A stretch of DNA of 64,000 nt from Actinokineospora iranica (GTDB taxonomy: Bacteria > Actinomycetota > Actinomycetes > Mycobacteriales > Pseudonocardiaceae), in contig NZ_FMZZ01000001.1 in the NCBI RefSeq assembly GCF_900101685.1, positions 1 to 64,000 of the forward strand, given 5' to 3'. The stretch's first letter is position 1, and the number at the start of each line of letters is the position of its first letter. Shown here piece after piece: positions 33,218 to 41,807 of this stretch. Below the pieces are notes generated by a model. That model searched no databases. It saw only the letters and a list, made by a program, of their open reading frames with translations, and was not told the origin of the DNA. Both the position numbers and the translations under genes were made by a program.

Positions 33218-33919
33218 GTGGCCACAGTCGTACTGCTTCGGCATGCCCGCTCCACCGCCAACAACTCCGGCGTGCTCGCGGGCCGCAGCGAGGGCGTGCA
33301 CCTGGACGAGTCCGGCCGCGCACAGGCGGCCGGACTCGTGGACCGGCTCGCCGACGTCTCACTGCACGCGATCGTGACGTCCCCGCTGCTGCGCTGCGCG
33401 CAGACGGTGGCGCCGCTCGCCGAGGCCCGCGCGCTCACCCCGGTGACCGAGGAAGCGCTGGCCGAGGTCGACTACGGCTCCTGGACCGGCAAGGCGATCA
33501 AGGACCTGCTCGGCGAGCCGCTGTGGAAGGTCGTGCAGCAGCACCCGTCCGCGGCGGTCTTCCCCGACGGCGAGGGCCTGGCCGCCGTGCAGGCCCGCGC
33601 GGTGGCCGCGGTGCGCGCCCACGACGCCCGGGTGACCGCCGAGTTCGGCGACCGGGCCGTGTGGCTGCTGTGCAGCCACGGCGACGTCATCAAGGCACTG
33701 CTGGCCGACGCCCTGGGCCAGCACCTGGACGCCTTCCAGCGAATCGTGGTCGACCCGGCGTCGGTCAGCGTCGTCCGCTACACCGAGACCCGGCCGTTCG
33801 TGCTGCGGATGAACGACAACGGCGGCCAGCTGAGCGGCGTCGTCCCCCCGGAGCCCAAGCCGGACGAGGACCTGGAGCGGGCGGGCGAGGCGACCGTCGG
33901 CGGCTCGACCGGGCGCTGA
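33218..33919 (+). CDS. Histidine phosphatase family protein (MSMEG_4193/Rv2135c-like)
   Basis: A 233-residue phosphoglycerate-mutase-fold phosphatase. The catalytic motif is VVLLRHARSTANNSG with the phospho-accepting His near residue 8, IVTSPLLRCAQTVAPL follows, and the second His is in LLCSHGDVIKALLAD. The Asp/Glu-rich, glycine-rich C-terminal tail is typical of the actinobacterial group. Substrate unknown. It follows UppP by 48 bp, keeping the conserved gene order. Confidence 0.88.
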   Translation: MATVVLLRHARSTANNSGVLAGRSEGVHLDESGRAQAAGLVDRLADVSLHAIVTSPLLRCAQTVAPLAEARALTPVTEEALAEVDYGSWTGKAIKDLLGEPLWKVVQQHPSAAVFPDGEGLAAVQARAVAAVRAHDARVTAEFGDRAVWLLCSHGDVIKALLADALGQHLDAFQRIVVDPASVSVVRYTETRPFVLRMNDNGGQLSGVVPPEPKPDEDLERAGEATVGGSTGR

Positions 33920-33920
33920 C

Positions 33921-36900
33921 TCAGCGCGCGAGAAGCTGCACCTGGGCCAGCCGTGGGGAGCCGTCGAAGACCAAACGGTGGTGGCGGTATCGGCCCGGCG
34001 CGGCGACCTTGAACGGGCGGGTCTGCCTGCGCCACCGGAACTCCTGCCCGACGCGGGTGTCGAGCACCTGCCAGGTGCGGCCGTCCGTCGAGCCGTCCAG
34101 CGTCCACCCCGCGGGGTCCGGCCCGGTCGCGGCGGAGGTCAGCGTGTAGATCAGCACCTCGGCGGGGTCCGTCACGACCTCGACGGGGGCGCTCACCACG
34201 GTTTCGGTAGCGGCGGTGTCGTCGAACAGCGGACCGCGCGATCCGGCGGTGATGTCCCGCAGCGGCGGGCCGTCGCCCAGCGCGGGCGGCAGGTGCCCGC
34301 AGCCCCACGTCGACGGCTCGGGTCCCAGGGTGAACTCCAGGCGGGCTCCCGCCGCGACCACGTCGTGGTCGATCCAGGCGCGCTCGTGCGGCTCGCCGTC
34401 GACCAGCAGGCTCTGCACGTAGACGCCGGTGCCGTTGGCCGTCACCACCAGGTCGCGCCCGTTCTCCAGGTGCACGGTGGCGCGGGGAAACAGGGGAGAG
34501 CCGATGGCGTAGGAGGGGCTGCCGACGCGCAGCGGGTAGAGGCCAAGGGCGCTGAAGACGAACCAGGCCGACATCTCTCCGTTGTCCTCGTCGCCGCAGT
34601 ACCCCTGGCCGATCGCGCTGCCCTGGTAGAGCCTGGCCAGCACGTCGCGGACCTTCTCCTGGGTGCGCCACGGCCTGCCGAGGTGGGTGTAGAGGTAGGC
34701 GATGTGGTGGGCGGGCTGGTTGCTGTGCCCGTACTGGCCCATCCGGACGTCGCGAGCCTCGGTCATCTCGTGGATCACGGTGCGGTACGAGCCGGGATAC
34801 CGGGCGGTCTCGGGCGTGGCGAAGTACTCGTCCAGCTTGTCGGCCAGCGCGTCCGGCCCGCCGTGCAGGGCGGCCAGGCCCATCGGGTCGTGCGGGACGG
34901 CGAACGCGGCCGTCCAGCCGTTGGTCTCGGTGCAGTCGTAGCCCCAGACCCGCGGGTCGTAGTCGGCGGGGGACCAGCGCCACCCGCCGTCGCGGCCCTG
35001 GAAGAAGCCGACCGACGGGTCGAAGTGGTGCGCGTAGTGGCGGGCGCGGTCCAGGAAGTACGCGTGGTTGTCCTCGTCGCCGAGCGCGGCGGCCATGGTG
35101 GCGATGCCGAAGTCGTTGACGCAGCCCTCCATCGCCCAGGACATGCCCTCGTGCACGCTGGTCGGGGTGTGGTGCAGGAAAATCGACCGGTCGAGGCCCT
35201 TGCGCCCGACCGACTCGTTCGGCGGGACGACCGTGGCGTTGCGCAGCGCGGCGTCGTAGGCGTCGCGGGGGACCGGCACGCCCTTGGCGTGGGCGTCGGC
35301 GAACGCGACGTCGGAACTCGTGCCGGTCATCAGGTTGGCGTAACCGGGTGAGGACCAGCGCGCGATCCACCCGCCGTCGCGATATTGCTGCACGAATCCG
35401 TCGATCAGCTCGGCGCAGCGGGTGGGGGAGAGCAGGGCGTAGGCGGGCCAGCAGGTTCTATACGTATCCCAGAAGCCGTTGTTGACAAAGATTTTCCCGG
35501 CCTTGACCGCTGGCGGGTCGACCGGGCTGGCGTAGCGGGGACCGGTGTCGGTGTCCTCGTACCCGGAATTGGGATACAGGAACAATCGGTACAGGCACGA
35601 GTAGAGGGTGGTGAGCTGGTCGTCGGTGGCGCCGTCGACCTCGATGCGCCCCAACACCTCCGCCCACGCCACGCGGGCTCGCTCGCGCACCTGGTCGAAC
35701 GACAATCCCTCGACCTCGCCGAGATTGCGCCGGGCCTGATCCGGGCTGATCAGCGACGTCGCGATCCGCACGGTCACCACGGTCCCCTCCGCTTCGGGCT
35801 CGAACCGCAGGAGCAGGGCGCGTTTGCGGCCGAACCGCCGGGTGACCTCGGTGATCTCCCGGTCCACCGTGGCGTGGACGTGCATCCGCCCCGCGCCGAC
35901 AGATAGTCCACTTCGGACATCGGTGTGCCCGGTGACCACGTTCCCGTCGACCCGCACGGCGCCCTGCCGGTTCACGTTGTCCAGCACCAGGTTCGCCGGG
36001 CCCGGCGGAAAGGCGAACCGCAGCACGGCGGCGTGGTCGGCCGGGGCGACCTCGGCGCGCACCCCGTTGTCGAAGCGCACCACGTAGTGGTGCGGGAGCG
36101 CGGTCTCGTTCGCGTGGTCGAAGGTGAGCGCGCGGGCCCGCCTGCCCAGGCTCGTCCCCGTCGTGGGCATGAGGTGGAAGGTGTGCCGGTCGCCCATCCA
36201 CGGGCTCGGCATGTGGCTGAGCCCGATGGCCTGCAACGCGGGCCGGTTCACCGCGGTGTTGCCCCGGTGGTACTCGTAGGACCAGTTGGTCACGGCCGCG
36301 TTGGTCACCGGAATCCAGAAGTTGAACCCGTGCGGCACGGCCGTCGCGGGCACGGTGTTGCCCCGCGAGAACTTCCCGCTGGAATGCGTGCCCCGCGTCG
36401 TCACCACCCGGTCGACCGGATCGGCGGGCCGGGCGGGCGGCGGGCCGATGACCAGGTCGTCCAGCCAGCCGGAGAACTCCGCAGGCCCGTGCGGCGAGTC
36501 GTAGGTCAGCAGGATTCGGGCGACGGTCCGTCCCTCGGCCACGGGTCCGAGCCGCACGACCCGCTGGTTCCACTGGTCGGGGAACAGCGCCCGCGACTCC
36601 CCTTGGCCGCGCGCGGTGAACGGAAACCCGAGGTGGTCGGTCGCCGCCAAGTCCGATAGGCGAGTCCCGTCGTCGAACGCGAGATCCACCGCGACGAACG
36701 TCGCCGGATACCGCAGATCTCCCAGCTCCGGGAAGACGACATAGGACAGCTCGGTGTCGGCGTCGACCCGCAGATCGGACGTGAACAGCCGGTTCGTCAC
36801 CCGCGCCTCACCCGGCGCGGTGTGCTCGCCCTCGTAGCGCAGCGCGCGGACGCCGGTGAACCCGACCCGAGTCTTCGCCGCGGGGGCAACCGCGGGCCCA

Positions 36901-37013
36901 GAGCCGACCCACGTCCGCAGCCGCACCCCGTCCGCCGCACCGCCCTGGTCCGGCGTGTCCGTCCAGGCGGGCACCGGGTCGGCCGCTTCAAACGACGTGC
37001 GGAAGACGTCCAT
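33921..37013 (-). CDS. GH92-family alpha-mannosidase without signal peptide
   Basis: A 1030-residue glycoside hydrolase. An N-terminal beta-sandwich region (to about 240) precedes the GH92 domain. Catalytic-domain marks are FWDTYRTCWPAYALLSPTRC, HEGMSWAMEGCVNDFG, GQYGHSNQPAHHIAYLYTHLG and the signature GYCGDEDNGEMSAWFVFSALGLYP. A further C-terminal sandwich (about 920-1030, ending FDGSPRLAQVQLLAR) looks like an F5/8-type carbohydrate-binding domain. GH92 enzymes remove alpha-linked mannose with calcium. It starts MDVFRTSFEAADPVPAW with no export signal, so it seems cytoplasmic, unlike most of the family. It could trim mannose from imported oligosaccharides or internal glycolipids. Stop is 2 bp from the convergent phosphatase gene. 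Confidence 0.9.
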   Translation of the reverse strand: MDVFRTSFEAADPVPAWTDTPDQGGAADGVRLRTWVGSGPAVAPAAKTRVGFTGVRALRYEGEHTAPGEARVTNRLFTSDLRVDADTELSYVVFPELGDLRYPATFVAVDLAFDDGTRLSDLAATDHLGFPFTARGQGESRALFPDQWNQRVVRLGPVAEGRTVARILLTYDSPHGPAEFSGWLDDLVIGPPPARPADPVDRVVTTRGTHSSGKFSRGNTVPATAVPHGFNFWIPVTNAAVTNWSYEYHRGNTAVNRPALQAIGLSHMPSPWMGDRHTFHLMPTTGTSLGRRARALTFDHANETALPHHYVVRFDNGVRAEVAPADHAAVLRFAFPPGPANLVLDNVNRQGAVRVDGNVVTGHTDVRSGLSVGAGRMHVHATVDREITEVTRRFGRKRALLLRFEPEAEGTVVTVRIATSLISPDQARRNLGEVEGLSFDQVRERARVAWAEVLGRIEVDGATDDQLTTLYSCLYRLFLYPNSGYEDTDTGPRYASPVDPPAVKAGKIFVNNGFWDTYRTCWPAYALLSPTRCAELIDGFVQQYRDGGWIARWSSPGYANLMTGTSSDVAFADAHAKGVPVPRDAYDAALRNATVVPPNESVGRKGLDRSIFLHHTPTSVHEGMSWAMEGCVNDFGIATMAAALGDEDNHAYFLDRARHYAHHFDPSVGFFQGRDGGWRWSPADYDPRVWGYDCTETNGWTAAFAVPHDPMGLAALHGGPDALADKLDEYFATPETARYPGSYRTVIHEMTEARDVRMGQYGHSNQPAHHIAYLYTHLGRPWRTQEKVRDVLARLYQGSAIGQGYCGDEDNGEMSAWFVFSALGLYPLRVGSPSYAIGSPLFPRATVHLENGRDLVVTANGTGVYVQSLLVDGEPHERAWIDHDVVAAGARLEFTLGPEPSTWGCGHLPPALGDGPPLRDITAGSRGPLFDDTAATETVVSAPVEVVTDPAEVLIYTLTSAATGPDPAGWTLDGSTDGRTWQVLDTRVGQEFRWRRQTRPFKVAAPGRYRHHRLVFDGSPRLAQVQLLAR

Positions 37014-37141
37014 CGAACCAGGTTACGGCGAAACCGGGTCCGATTCCGCCTGACGAACTACCGCCCCTGCCCGCGAACCCGACCAGGGGCCACTCTTCCC
37101 GGGCTTCCTCTTCAGATCCACTACCGACATGTCAATTTGCC

Positions 37142-37158
37142 TATCTTGTATCAAGATA
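37142..37158. promoter_or_regulatory. Perfect palindrome TATCTTG-TAT-CAAGATA
   Basis: A 7-3-7 perfect inverted repeat in an AT-rich patch, with TTGCCT (37137-37142) and TAAGAA (37160-37165) as possible -35/-10 elements on the plus strand and the palindrome filling the spacer. This is the geometry of a repressor operator. The nearest downstream genes are over 400 bp away on the plus strand and 129 bp away (GH92) on the minus strand. Confidence 0.45.
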
Positions 37159-37241
37159 ATAAGAAGGGTAAGAGTCAACCGTGGTTCCATTGAGAAACAC
37201 CACCTACTGACCCACAAAAGACGCACTGAGGCCCAGGGGCT

Positions 37242-37361
37242 GGGCTTGCTGGCGCGGCAGAGGTGGGCGGAGGTGCGGGTCGCGGTTCCCACGGCGACGG
37301 CCTTCTCGGTGAACACGCAGTTCTGGCCGTTGGCGCTGTTGCGATACAGGTACACCACCCC
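37242..37361 (-). pseudogene. Possible remnant of a SapA-like secreted protein gene
   Basis: One minus-strand frame reads GVVYLYRNSANGQNCVFTEK and on through VGTATRTSAHLCR. It resembles the VYLxYNxxxGxNCVVT core of spore-associated protein A-like secreted proteins of actinomycetes. No signal peptide, start or full-length frame surrounds it. A short match of this kind could be chance. Confidence 0.28.
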
Positions 37362-37574
37362 CGTGCCGGGAGCCGGTCGCGTCGAGGTTCTCGTGGTCGA
37401 TTCGGAATGGTTCGCAGCGCGACCTGTGACTGCCTGTCTCGGCGCTAGTCCGTGCGATCGGCGGGCCTCGACGTCGCCGTTGTCGGTGCCGCGCATGGGG
37501 ATTGCGCGTTCTCGGCCTGGTGTAGCGGCAGGTCAAGTAGGGTTTGCCTTCCTGTCGACAGTGGAGGGAGCACG

Positions 37575-38102
37575 ATGGCGCCGGGGGTCGGGGAGCTGTT
37601 CATCGCCGAGGTGGACCAGGAGGCCTGGCGGCGACCGCTGGTGCCGTGGGTCGTTGGCGGGGGCGCGGTGGCGTTGACCGGTGTGGTGCTGTTGTTGGCC
37701 GGGTGGGTCGATCGGTTGCTCGGCTTGGTCGTGGTGGTCGCGGCGCTGGCGGTGGTGGCGGCGAAAGTGGGCGCGTACGTGGCGCGGCGGAAGCGGCGGG
37801 CGTCGCCGTTCACGGTGGATGTGACGGGGATGCGGTTGCCGACGGGGCAGGGTCCGGCTTTCCTGCCGTGGGACGCGCTGCGGTCGGTCGTGGTCGACGG
37901 GCCGACGCTGTATGTGCGGGTGCGGCCGAGCATCACGCCGAGCACGCCGGGGGTGGAGGGGCTGCACCGGCGGGACGCGTGGCCGGTGGCGTCGGGGCCG
38001 GGGCTGCCGGTGGACACCCGGCTGTTCACCCGCGACCGGGACGAGATCGTGGCCGCGGTGCGCTCGTTCTCCGGTGACAGTGTGCGCATCGCGCAGGCCT
38101 GA
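37575..38102 (+). CDS. Membrane protein with PH-like C-terminal domain
   Basis: A 175-residue protein with two adjacent membrane helices (about 25-45 and 47-66), a basic stretch ARRKRRASPFTV, then a soluble domain of about 95 residues (VDVTGMRLPTGQGPAFLPWDALRSVVVDGPTLYVRVRP) with the strand pattern of bacterial PH-like membrane proteins. No function known. The ATG has GGAGGG upstream. A hairpin directly follows the stop. Confidence 0.72.
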   Translation: MAPGVGELFIAEVDQEAWRRPLVPWVVGGGAVALTGVVLLLAGWVDRLLGLVVVVAALAVVAAKVGAYVARRKRRASPFTVDVTGMRLPTGQGPAFLPWDALRSVVVDGPTLYVRVRPSITPSTPGVEGLHRRDAWPVASGPGLPVDTRLFTRDRDEIVAAVRSFSGDSVRIAQA

Positions 38103-38104
38103 GC

Positions 38105-38123
38105 ATCACTCAGTTGGAGTGAT
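38105..38123. promoter_or_regulatory. Perfect inverted repeat ATCACTC-AGTTG-GAGTGAT
   Basis: A 7-5-7 inverted repeat two bases after the PH-like gene stop and about 57 bp before the subtilase-like gene. It may be a small terminator hairpin or an operator for the downstream gene. No T-run follows. Confidence 0.4.
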
Positions 38124-38179
38124 CACAGAACGCCGTCGCACCACTACAGTTCGCGCTGGACCGGCTGGGCCGTACTCCG

Positions 38180-38941
38180 GTGTCGAGCGTGGGAGAGGTG
38201 GTTCGGGCGGTGATCTCCAGTGCCGATCTTCGACATCGGGCGCGCTCGCCGCTGTTGGACCTGGTCCGGTTGACCCCGGTGATGCGGCGGGGCGCCGGTG
38301 CGGGGCCGGTGTCCGTCGAGGTGGTCGCGAGTGCCGAGGACACACCGTTTCTGGCCGCGGTGACCGGGTTTTCGGCGTTATCGATCTGCCCGCTGTCACC
38401 GGTGGTCACCCGTTCGGTGGCGCAGGGGTGTGGGCCCGCGGAGTTGGCCGGGGTGCTGGATGTCGCGGGGTCGGCGCGGGTGTTGTTGGTGAGCGTGCCG
38501 TTGGTGGACGGGACGACGCGGGAGAACCGGGTGCTGCACGAGGTGCTGGACGAGGCGGCGGTGCGCGGGGTGCCGGTTGTGGCGGCGGCGGGTGCGGCGT
38601 CGAGTGTGCTGACTCGGCATCCGTGGGTGTTGCCGGTGTTGTCATGCACGGCGTCGGGTCGGGTGAGTTGGTTCGTGGATCTGGACCCGGATGTGGAGCC
38701 GCGTGGGCTGTTGGCTCCGGGGGAGGATGTGCCGGGTCCGCATGGGGCGGCGACCGGGAACGGGATCGCCGCCGCGGTGGTGGCGGGCGCGGCGGCGTTG
38801 CTGTGGTCGTTGTTCCCGAAGGCGTGTGGCGGGCAGGTGCGGTCGGCGTTGCTGATCGGGGCGACGCATCCGCGTCGGTTCGGGCCGCCGTTGCTCGACG
38901 CGGAGCGGGCGCACGAGTTTTTGAGCAGGCACGCAGGTTAG
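38180..38941 (+). CDS. Subtilase-fold protein without catalytic residues
   Basis: A 253-residue cytoplasmic protein whose second half follows the S8 peptidase pattern: RGVPVVAAAGAASS (oxyanion strand), LLAPGEDVPG (the APG turn), AATGNGIAAAVVAGAAALLWSLFP (the Ser helix) and VRSALLIGAT. The oxyanion Asn of AAGN is Ala and the nucleophile Ser of GTSMA is Asn. The Asp and His segments are absent, so it cannot be a protease. It has no signal peptide. A binding or scaffold role is more likely. The GTG at 38180 is the first plausible start, without a good ribosome site. One rare TTA codon lies in FSALSIC. Confidence 0.68.
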   Translation: MSSVGEVVRAVISSADLRHRARSPLLDLVRLTPVMRRGAGAGPVSVEVVASAEDTPFLAAVTGFSALSICPLSPVVTRSVAQGCGPAELAGVLDVAGSARVLLVSVPLVDGTTRENRVLHEVLDEAAVRGVPVVAAAGAASSVLTRHPWVLPVLSCTASGRVSWFVDLDPDVEPRGLLAPGEDVPGPHGAATGNGIAAAVVAGAAALLWSLFPKACGGQVRSALLIGATHPRRFGPPLLDAERAHEFLSRHAG

Positions 38942-38944
38942 GAC

Positions 38945-39610
38945 CTAGTCGGGTCGGGCGGCTGCGCCCGCGAGCAGGTTGGCGATCATCGGGCGCAGGA
39001 CGCGTTCCGCGCCGTCGGCGCCGTGAAAGCCCGCGATTTCCAGCAGGACGAAGCCGTGGGTGGCGCTCCAGAGTTGGGCGGCGAGGGCGCGGGGGTCGTC
39101 GGGGCGGACGAGGCCGCGGTCGATGACGGCGGCGACGAACTCGGCGAGGACGTCGAAGGTGGCCAGGGCGGCCGCGGCCGTGTCGTCCGGAGCGTCGGGG
39201 GCTTCGCCCGCGTGCGGGTCGTGGGGCTCCGGGGATTCGGTTTCGGTGGCGGCGGTGGGGTCGCCGAGGGCGGCGCGGTGGCCGTTGATGGCGGTGACGC
39301 CGAACATCACCCGGTATAGCTCGGGGTTGGTGATGGCGTGGTCGCGGTAGGCGCCGCCGAGCGCGACCAGGTCGGCCATCGGGTCGTCGGTTCGCTCGAC
39401 GGTGGCCAGGGTGTGGCCGAGGCGGGTGAATCCCTCGGCGACGATGGCCTGGACCAGGCCTGCCATGCCGCCGAAGTTGGTGTAGACGGCCATGGTGGAT
39501 GTGCCGATCTCGGCGGCGAGTTTGCGGGTCTGCACGGCGTCGGGGCCGCCGGTGGCGAGCAGGTCGATGGCGGCGGCGACGAGGCGGTCCCGGATGTCCA
39601 TGCTTGCCAT
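38945..39610 (-). CDS. TetR-family transcriptional regulator
   Basis: A 221-residue repressor. The N-terminal DNA-binding domain is RDRLVAAAIDLLATGGPDAVQTRKLAAEIGTSTMAVYTNFGGMAGLVQAI. The C-terminal ligand domain (about 75-215) has an unusual acidic loop (ETESPEPHDPHAGEAPDAPDD). It is divergent from the carotenoid-oxygenase gene, with two perfect or near-perfect palindromes between them, so it almost surely represses both. The ATG at 39610 or the one at 39601 could be the start. Confidence 0.9.
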   Translation of the reverse strand: MASMDIRDRLVAAAIDLLATGGPDAVQTRKLAAEIGTSTMAVYTNFGGMAGLVQAIVAEGFTRLGHTLATVERTDDPMADLVALGGAYRDHAITNPELYRVMFGVTAINGHRAALGDPTAATETESPEPHDPHAGEAPDAPDDTAAAALATFDVLAEFVAAVIDRGLVRPDDPRALAAQLWSATHGFVLLEIAGFHGADGAERVLRPMIANLLAGAAARPD

Positions 39611-39615
39611 TCTGG

Positions 39616-39653
39616 CATAACCACGTTATACCTGTCGCCATAACCGCGTTATG
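39616..39653. promoter_or_regulatory. Twin TetR operators (CATAACCACGTTATA and CATAACCGCGTTATG)
   Basis: Two 15-bp palindromes, 39616-39630 and 39639-39653, have centres 23 bp apart, about two helix turns. The second is perfect and the first has one outer mismatch. They fill the 59-bp gap between the divergent TetR and carotenoid-oxygenase genes, ideal for joint repression. Confidence 0.8.
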
Positions 39654-39669
39654 CGATTGGGGAGGTCCC

Positions 39670-41100
39670 GTGGGGAACAGCTACCTGGAAGGCAACTACC
39701 GGCCGGTGCGGGAGGAGAGCACGCTCACCGGGTTGTCGGTGACCGGGGCGATCCCCGAGCACCTCGACGGCCGGTACCTCAAGATCGGGCCGAACCCGGT
39801 CGCGGAGGTCGACCCGGACACCTACAACTGGTTCATGGGCGACGGCATGGTCCACGGTGTCCGCCTGCGCGACGGCAACGCCGAGTGGTACCGCAGCCGG
39901 TGGGTGCGCACACCCGCCCTGGGCGGCCCGAAGGGGGCGCCGGGGACGCTGGACACGCTGGGAGCCAACACGAACGTGCTCGCGCACGCGGGCCGCACGC
40001 TCGCGCTCATCGAGGCCGGGGTGTCCGGCTACGAGTTGTCCGACGAGCTGGACACGCTGCGGGCGTGCGATTTCGATGGGACTCTGCGCGGCGGCTACAC
40101 CGCGCATCCGCTGCGGGACCCGGTTTCCGGGGAGTTGCACGCGGTGTCGTACTTCTTCGGGTGGGGCGACAAGGTGCGGTACACCGTGATCGGGGCGGAC
40201 GGTCGGCTGCGGCGCCAGGTGGACATCGAGGTCGGCGGCAGCCCGATGATGCACAACTTTTCGCTGACCGAGAAGCACGTCGTGTTCTACGACCTGCCGG
40301 TGACCTTCGATCCTCGGCTGGCGGTGGGGCCGGAGGTGCCCGCGGCGGTGCGCCCGGCGGCGCGGTTGGTGCTCTCGGCGGTGATCGGGCGGGTGCGGGT
40401 GCCGGACCCGATCGCGGCGGCGATGGGGACGCCGCTGCGGCCGAACGGGCCGCTGCCCTACCGGTGGAATCCGGGGTATCCGGCGCGGGTGGGGGTGATG
40501 CCGCGCTCGGGCGGCTCGGCCGACGTGCGCTGGTTCGAGATCGAGCCGTGCTACGTCTACCACCCGTTCAACGCCTACGACGACGGCGACCGGGTGGTCC
40601 TGGACGTGGTGCGGCACCCGAAGACGTTCGACACGAACATCGCGGGACCGGCCGAGGGGCTGCCCACGGTGGAGCGGTGGGTGGTGGATCTGGCCGCGGG
40701 GGCGGTGTCGTCGTCGCGGGTGGACGATCGCCCGCAGGAGTTCCCCCGGGTGGACGAGCGGGTGGTGGGCAGGCGGCACCGCTTCGGCTACAGCGTCGCG
40801 TTCGGCGCGGACGGTCTGGCCGGGACGCTGCTCAAGCACGACCACGGCACGGGTTCTGCGGTGGCGCGGGAGTTCGGCCGGGGCCGCTCGATCGGGGAGT
40901 TCGTGTTCCACCCGAACAGTGCCGACGCCGCTGAGGACGACGGTGTGCTGATGGGGTACGTCCACGACGCGGCGGCCGACCGCAGTGATCTGGTGCTGTT
41001 GGACGCGGAGACCTTGGCGACGGTGGCCGCGGTGCACCTTCCGACCCGGGTGCCCAACGGGTTCCACGGCAACTGGGCGCCGACCGGGAACATGGCTTAG
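39670..41100 (+). CDS. Carotenoid oxygenase family protein
   Basis: A 476-residue non-heme iron dioxygenase of the carotenoid/stilbene cleavage family, a seven-bladed propeller with four iron-binding histidines. Candidates are in YTAHPLRD, MMHNFSLTEKHVVFYD, YVYHPFNAYDDGD and NGFHGNWAP. MGDGMVHGVRLRDG near residue 55 is also typical. It cleaves a C=C bond to give two aldehydes or ketones. The substrate (apocarotenoid or phenylpropanoid) is not predictable. The GTG at 39670 has GGGGAGG upstream. Controlled by the adjacent TetR through the twin operators. Confidence 0.92.
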   Translation: MGNSYLEGNYRPVREESTLTGLSVTGAIPEHLDGRYLKIGPNPVAEVDPDTYNWFMGDGMVHGVRLRDGNAEWYRSRWVRTPALGGPKGAPGTLDTLGANTNVLAHAGRTLALIEAGVSGYELSDELDTLRACDFDGTLRGGYTAHPLRDPVSGELHAVSYFFGWGDKVRYTVIGADGRLRRQVDIEVGGSPMMHNFSLTEKHVVFYDLPVTFDPRLAVGPEVPAAVRPAARLVLSAVIGRVRVPDPIAAAMGTPLRPNGPLPYRWNPGYPARVGVMPRSGGSADVRWFEIEPCYVYHPFNAYDDGDRVVLDVVRHPKTFDTNIAGPAEGLPTVERWVVDLAAGAVSSSRVDDRPQEFPRVDERVVGRRHRFGYSVAFGADGLAGTLLKHDHGTGSAVAREFGRGRSIGEFVFHPNSADAAEDDGVLMGYVHDAAADRSDLVLLDAETLATVAAVHLPTRVPNGFHGNWAPTGNMA

Positions 41101-41771
41101 CGGTCCATGCGGTAGCCGAGTTTGAGCAGGGTGGAGATCGGCGGATAGCAGGCGATGCGGTTGTGGACTCTGGCCGCGGTCTCCAGGCGGGCGGCGGTGG
41201 TGCGGCGGCGCATTCCGCGCACGACCGCCGCTGCGCAGGCGAGCAGCAGGGCGCAGCAGGCGGCGAAGACGGCGAGGCCGCCGGGGTCGAGTGGGGCGAG
41301 CCCGTCGACGAGCATGATCGCGATGAGCAGTGCAGCGCCCGCGGTGGCGGCGCCCGCGGTGGCCAGGCCGGTGGTGCCGAAGATGATGTAGCGCGACCAG
41401 CAGGAGTCGCAGCAGGGGATGTCGACGGTCCTGGGCTGGTTGGCGGTGTGTTCGAGGGTGATGCGCAGCAGGGGCTGGCCCGCGCGTTTGACGCAAAGCC
41501 AGCACGGGCCGGAGATCCACTGGGGCAGCGGGGCCGGTGGGCGGGTGGGTTCGGGGGTGGGGAGCCGCGCCGCGCGGGCCCGGTCGTGGTCGGCGCGGGC
41601 GGCGGGGTCCATCAGGGTCTCGTAGGCATGGTGGACGCGGTGGAACCGGTCGACGTCGCCGCCCAGGTCGGGGTGCGCGCCGCGGGCCTGTCTGCGGTAC
41701 GCGGCCTTGATCTGCTCGGCCGTGGCGTCCTGGGACACACCGAGGACGTCGTAGTGGTCGGCTCCGGGCAC
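41097..41771 (-). CDS. DnaJ-domain membrane protein
   Basis: A 224-residue protein. The J domain (residues 5-65: DHYDVLGVSQDATAEQIKAAYRRQARGAHPDLGG) keeps the HPD that stimulates DnaK. A central segment has two CxxC-like pairs (GPCWLCVKR and CCDSCW), possibly metal-binding. Two or three membrane helices (about 125-150 and 155-180) follow. It may recruit DnaK to the membrane. The stop overlaps that of the convergent carotenoid oxygenase by 4 bp. Confidence 0.82.
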   Translation of the reverse strand: MPGADHYDVLGVSQDATAEQIKAAYRRQARGAHPDLGGDVDRFHRVHHAYETLMDPAARADHDRARAARLPTPEPTRPPAPLPQWISGPCWLCVKRAGQPLLRITLEHTANQPRTVDIPCCDSCWSRYIIFGTTGLATAGAATAGAALLIAIMLVDGLAPLDPGGLAVFAACCALLLACAAAVVRGMRRRTTAARLETAARVHNRIACYPPISTLLKLGYRMDR

Positions 41772-41807
41772 GCTGCTTCCCCCGTCGATGACAGCGCCGT
41801 CATCTTA

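Larger units (their letters stand above)
37014..37574. other. Gene-poor AT-richer region
   Basis: No convincing intact gene lies in these 561 bases. Positions about 37120-37180 fall well below the genome's GC level and contain a perfect palindrome (37142). Positions 37242-37361 on the minus strand look like a fragment of a secreted-protein gene. The drop in GC suggests acquired or regulatory DNA. Confidence 0.6.
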
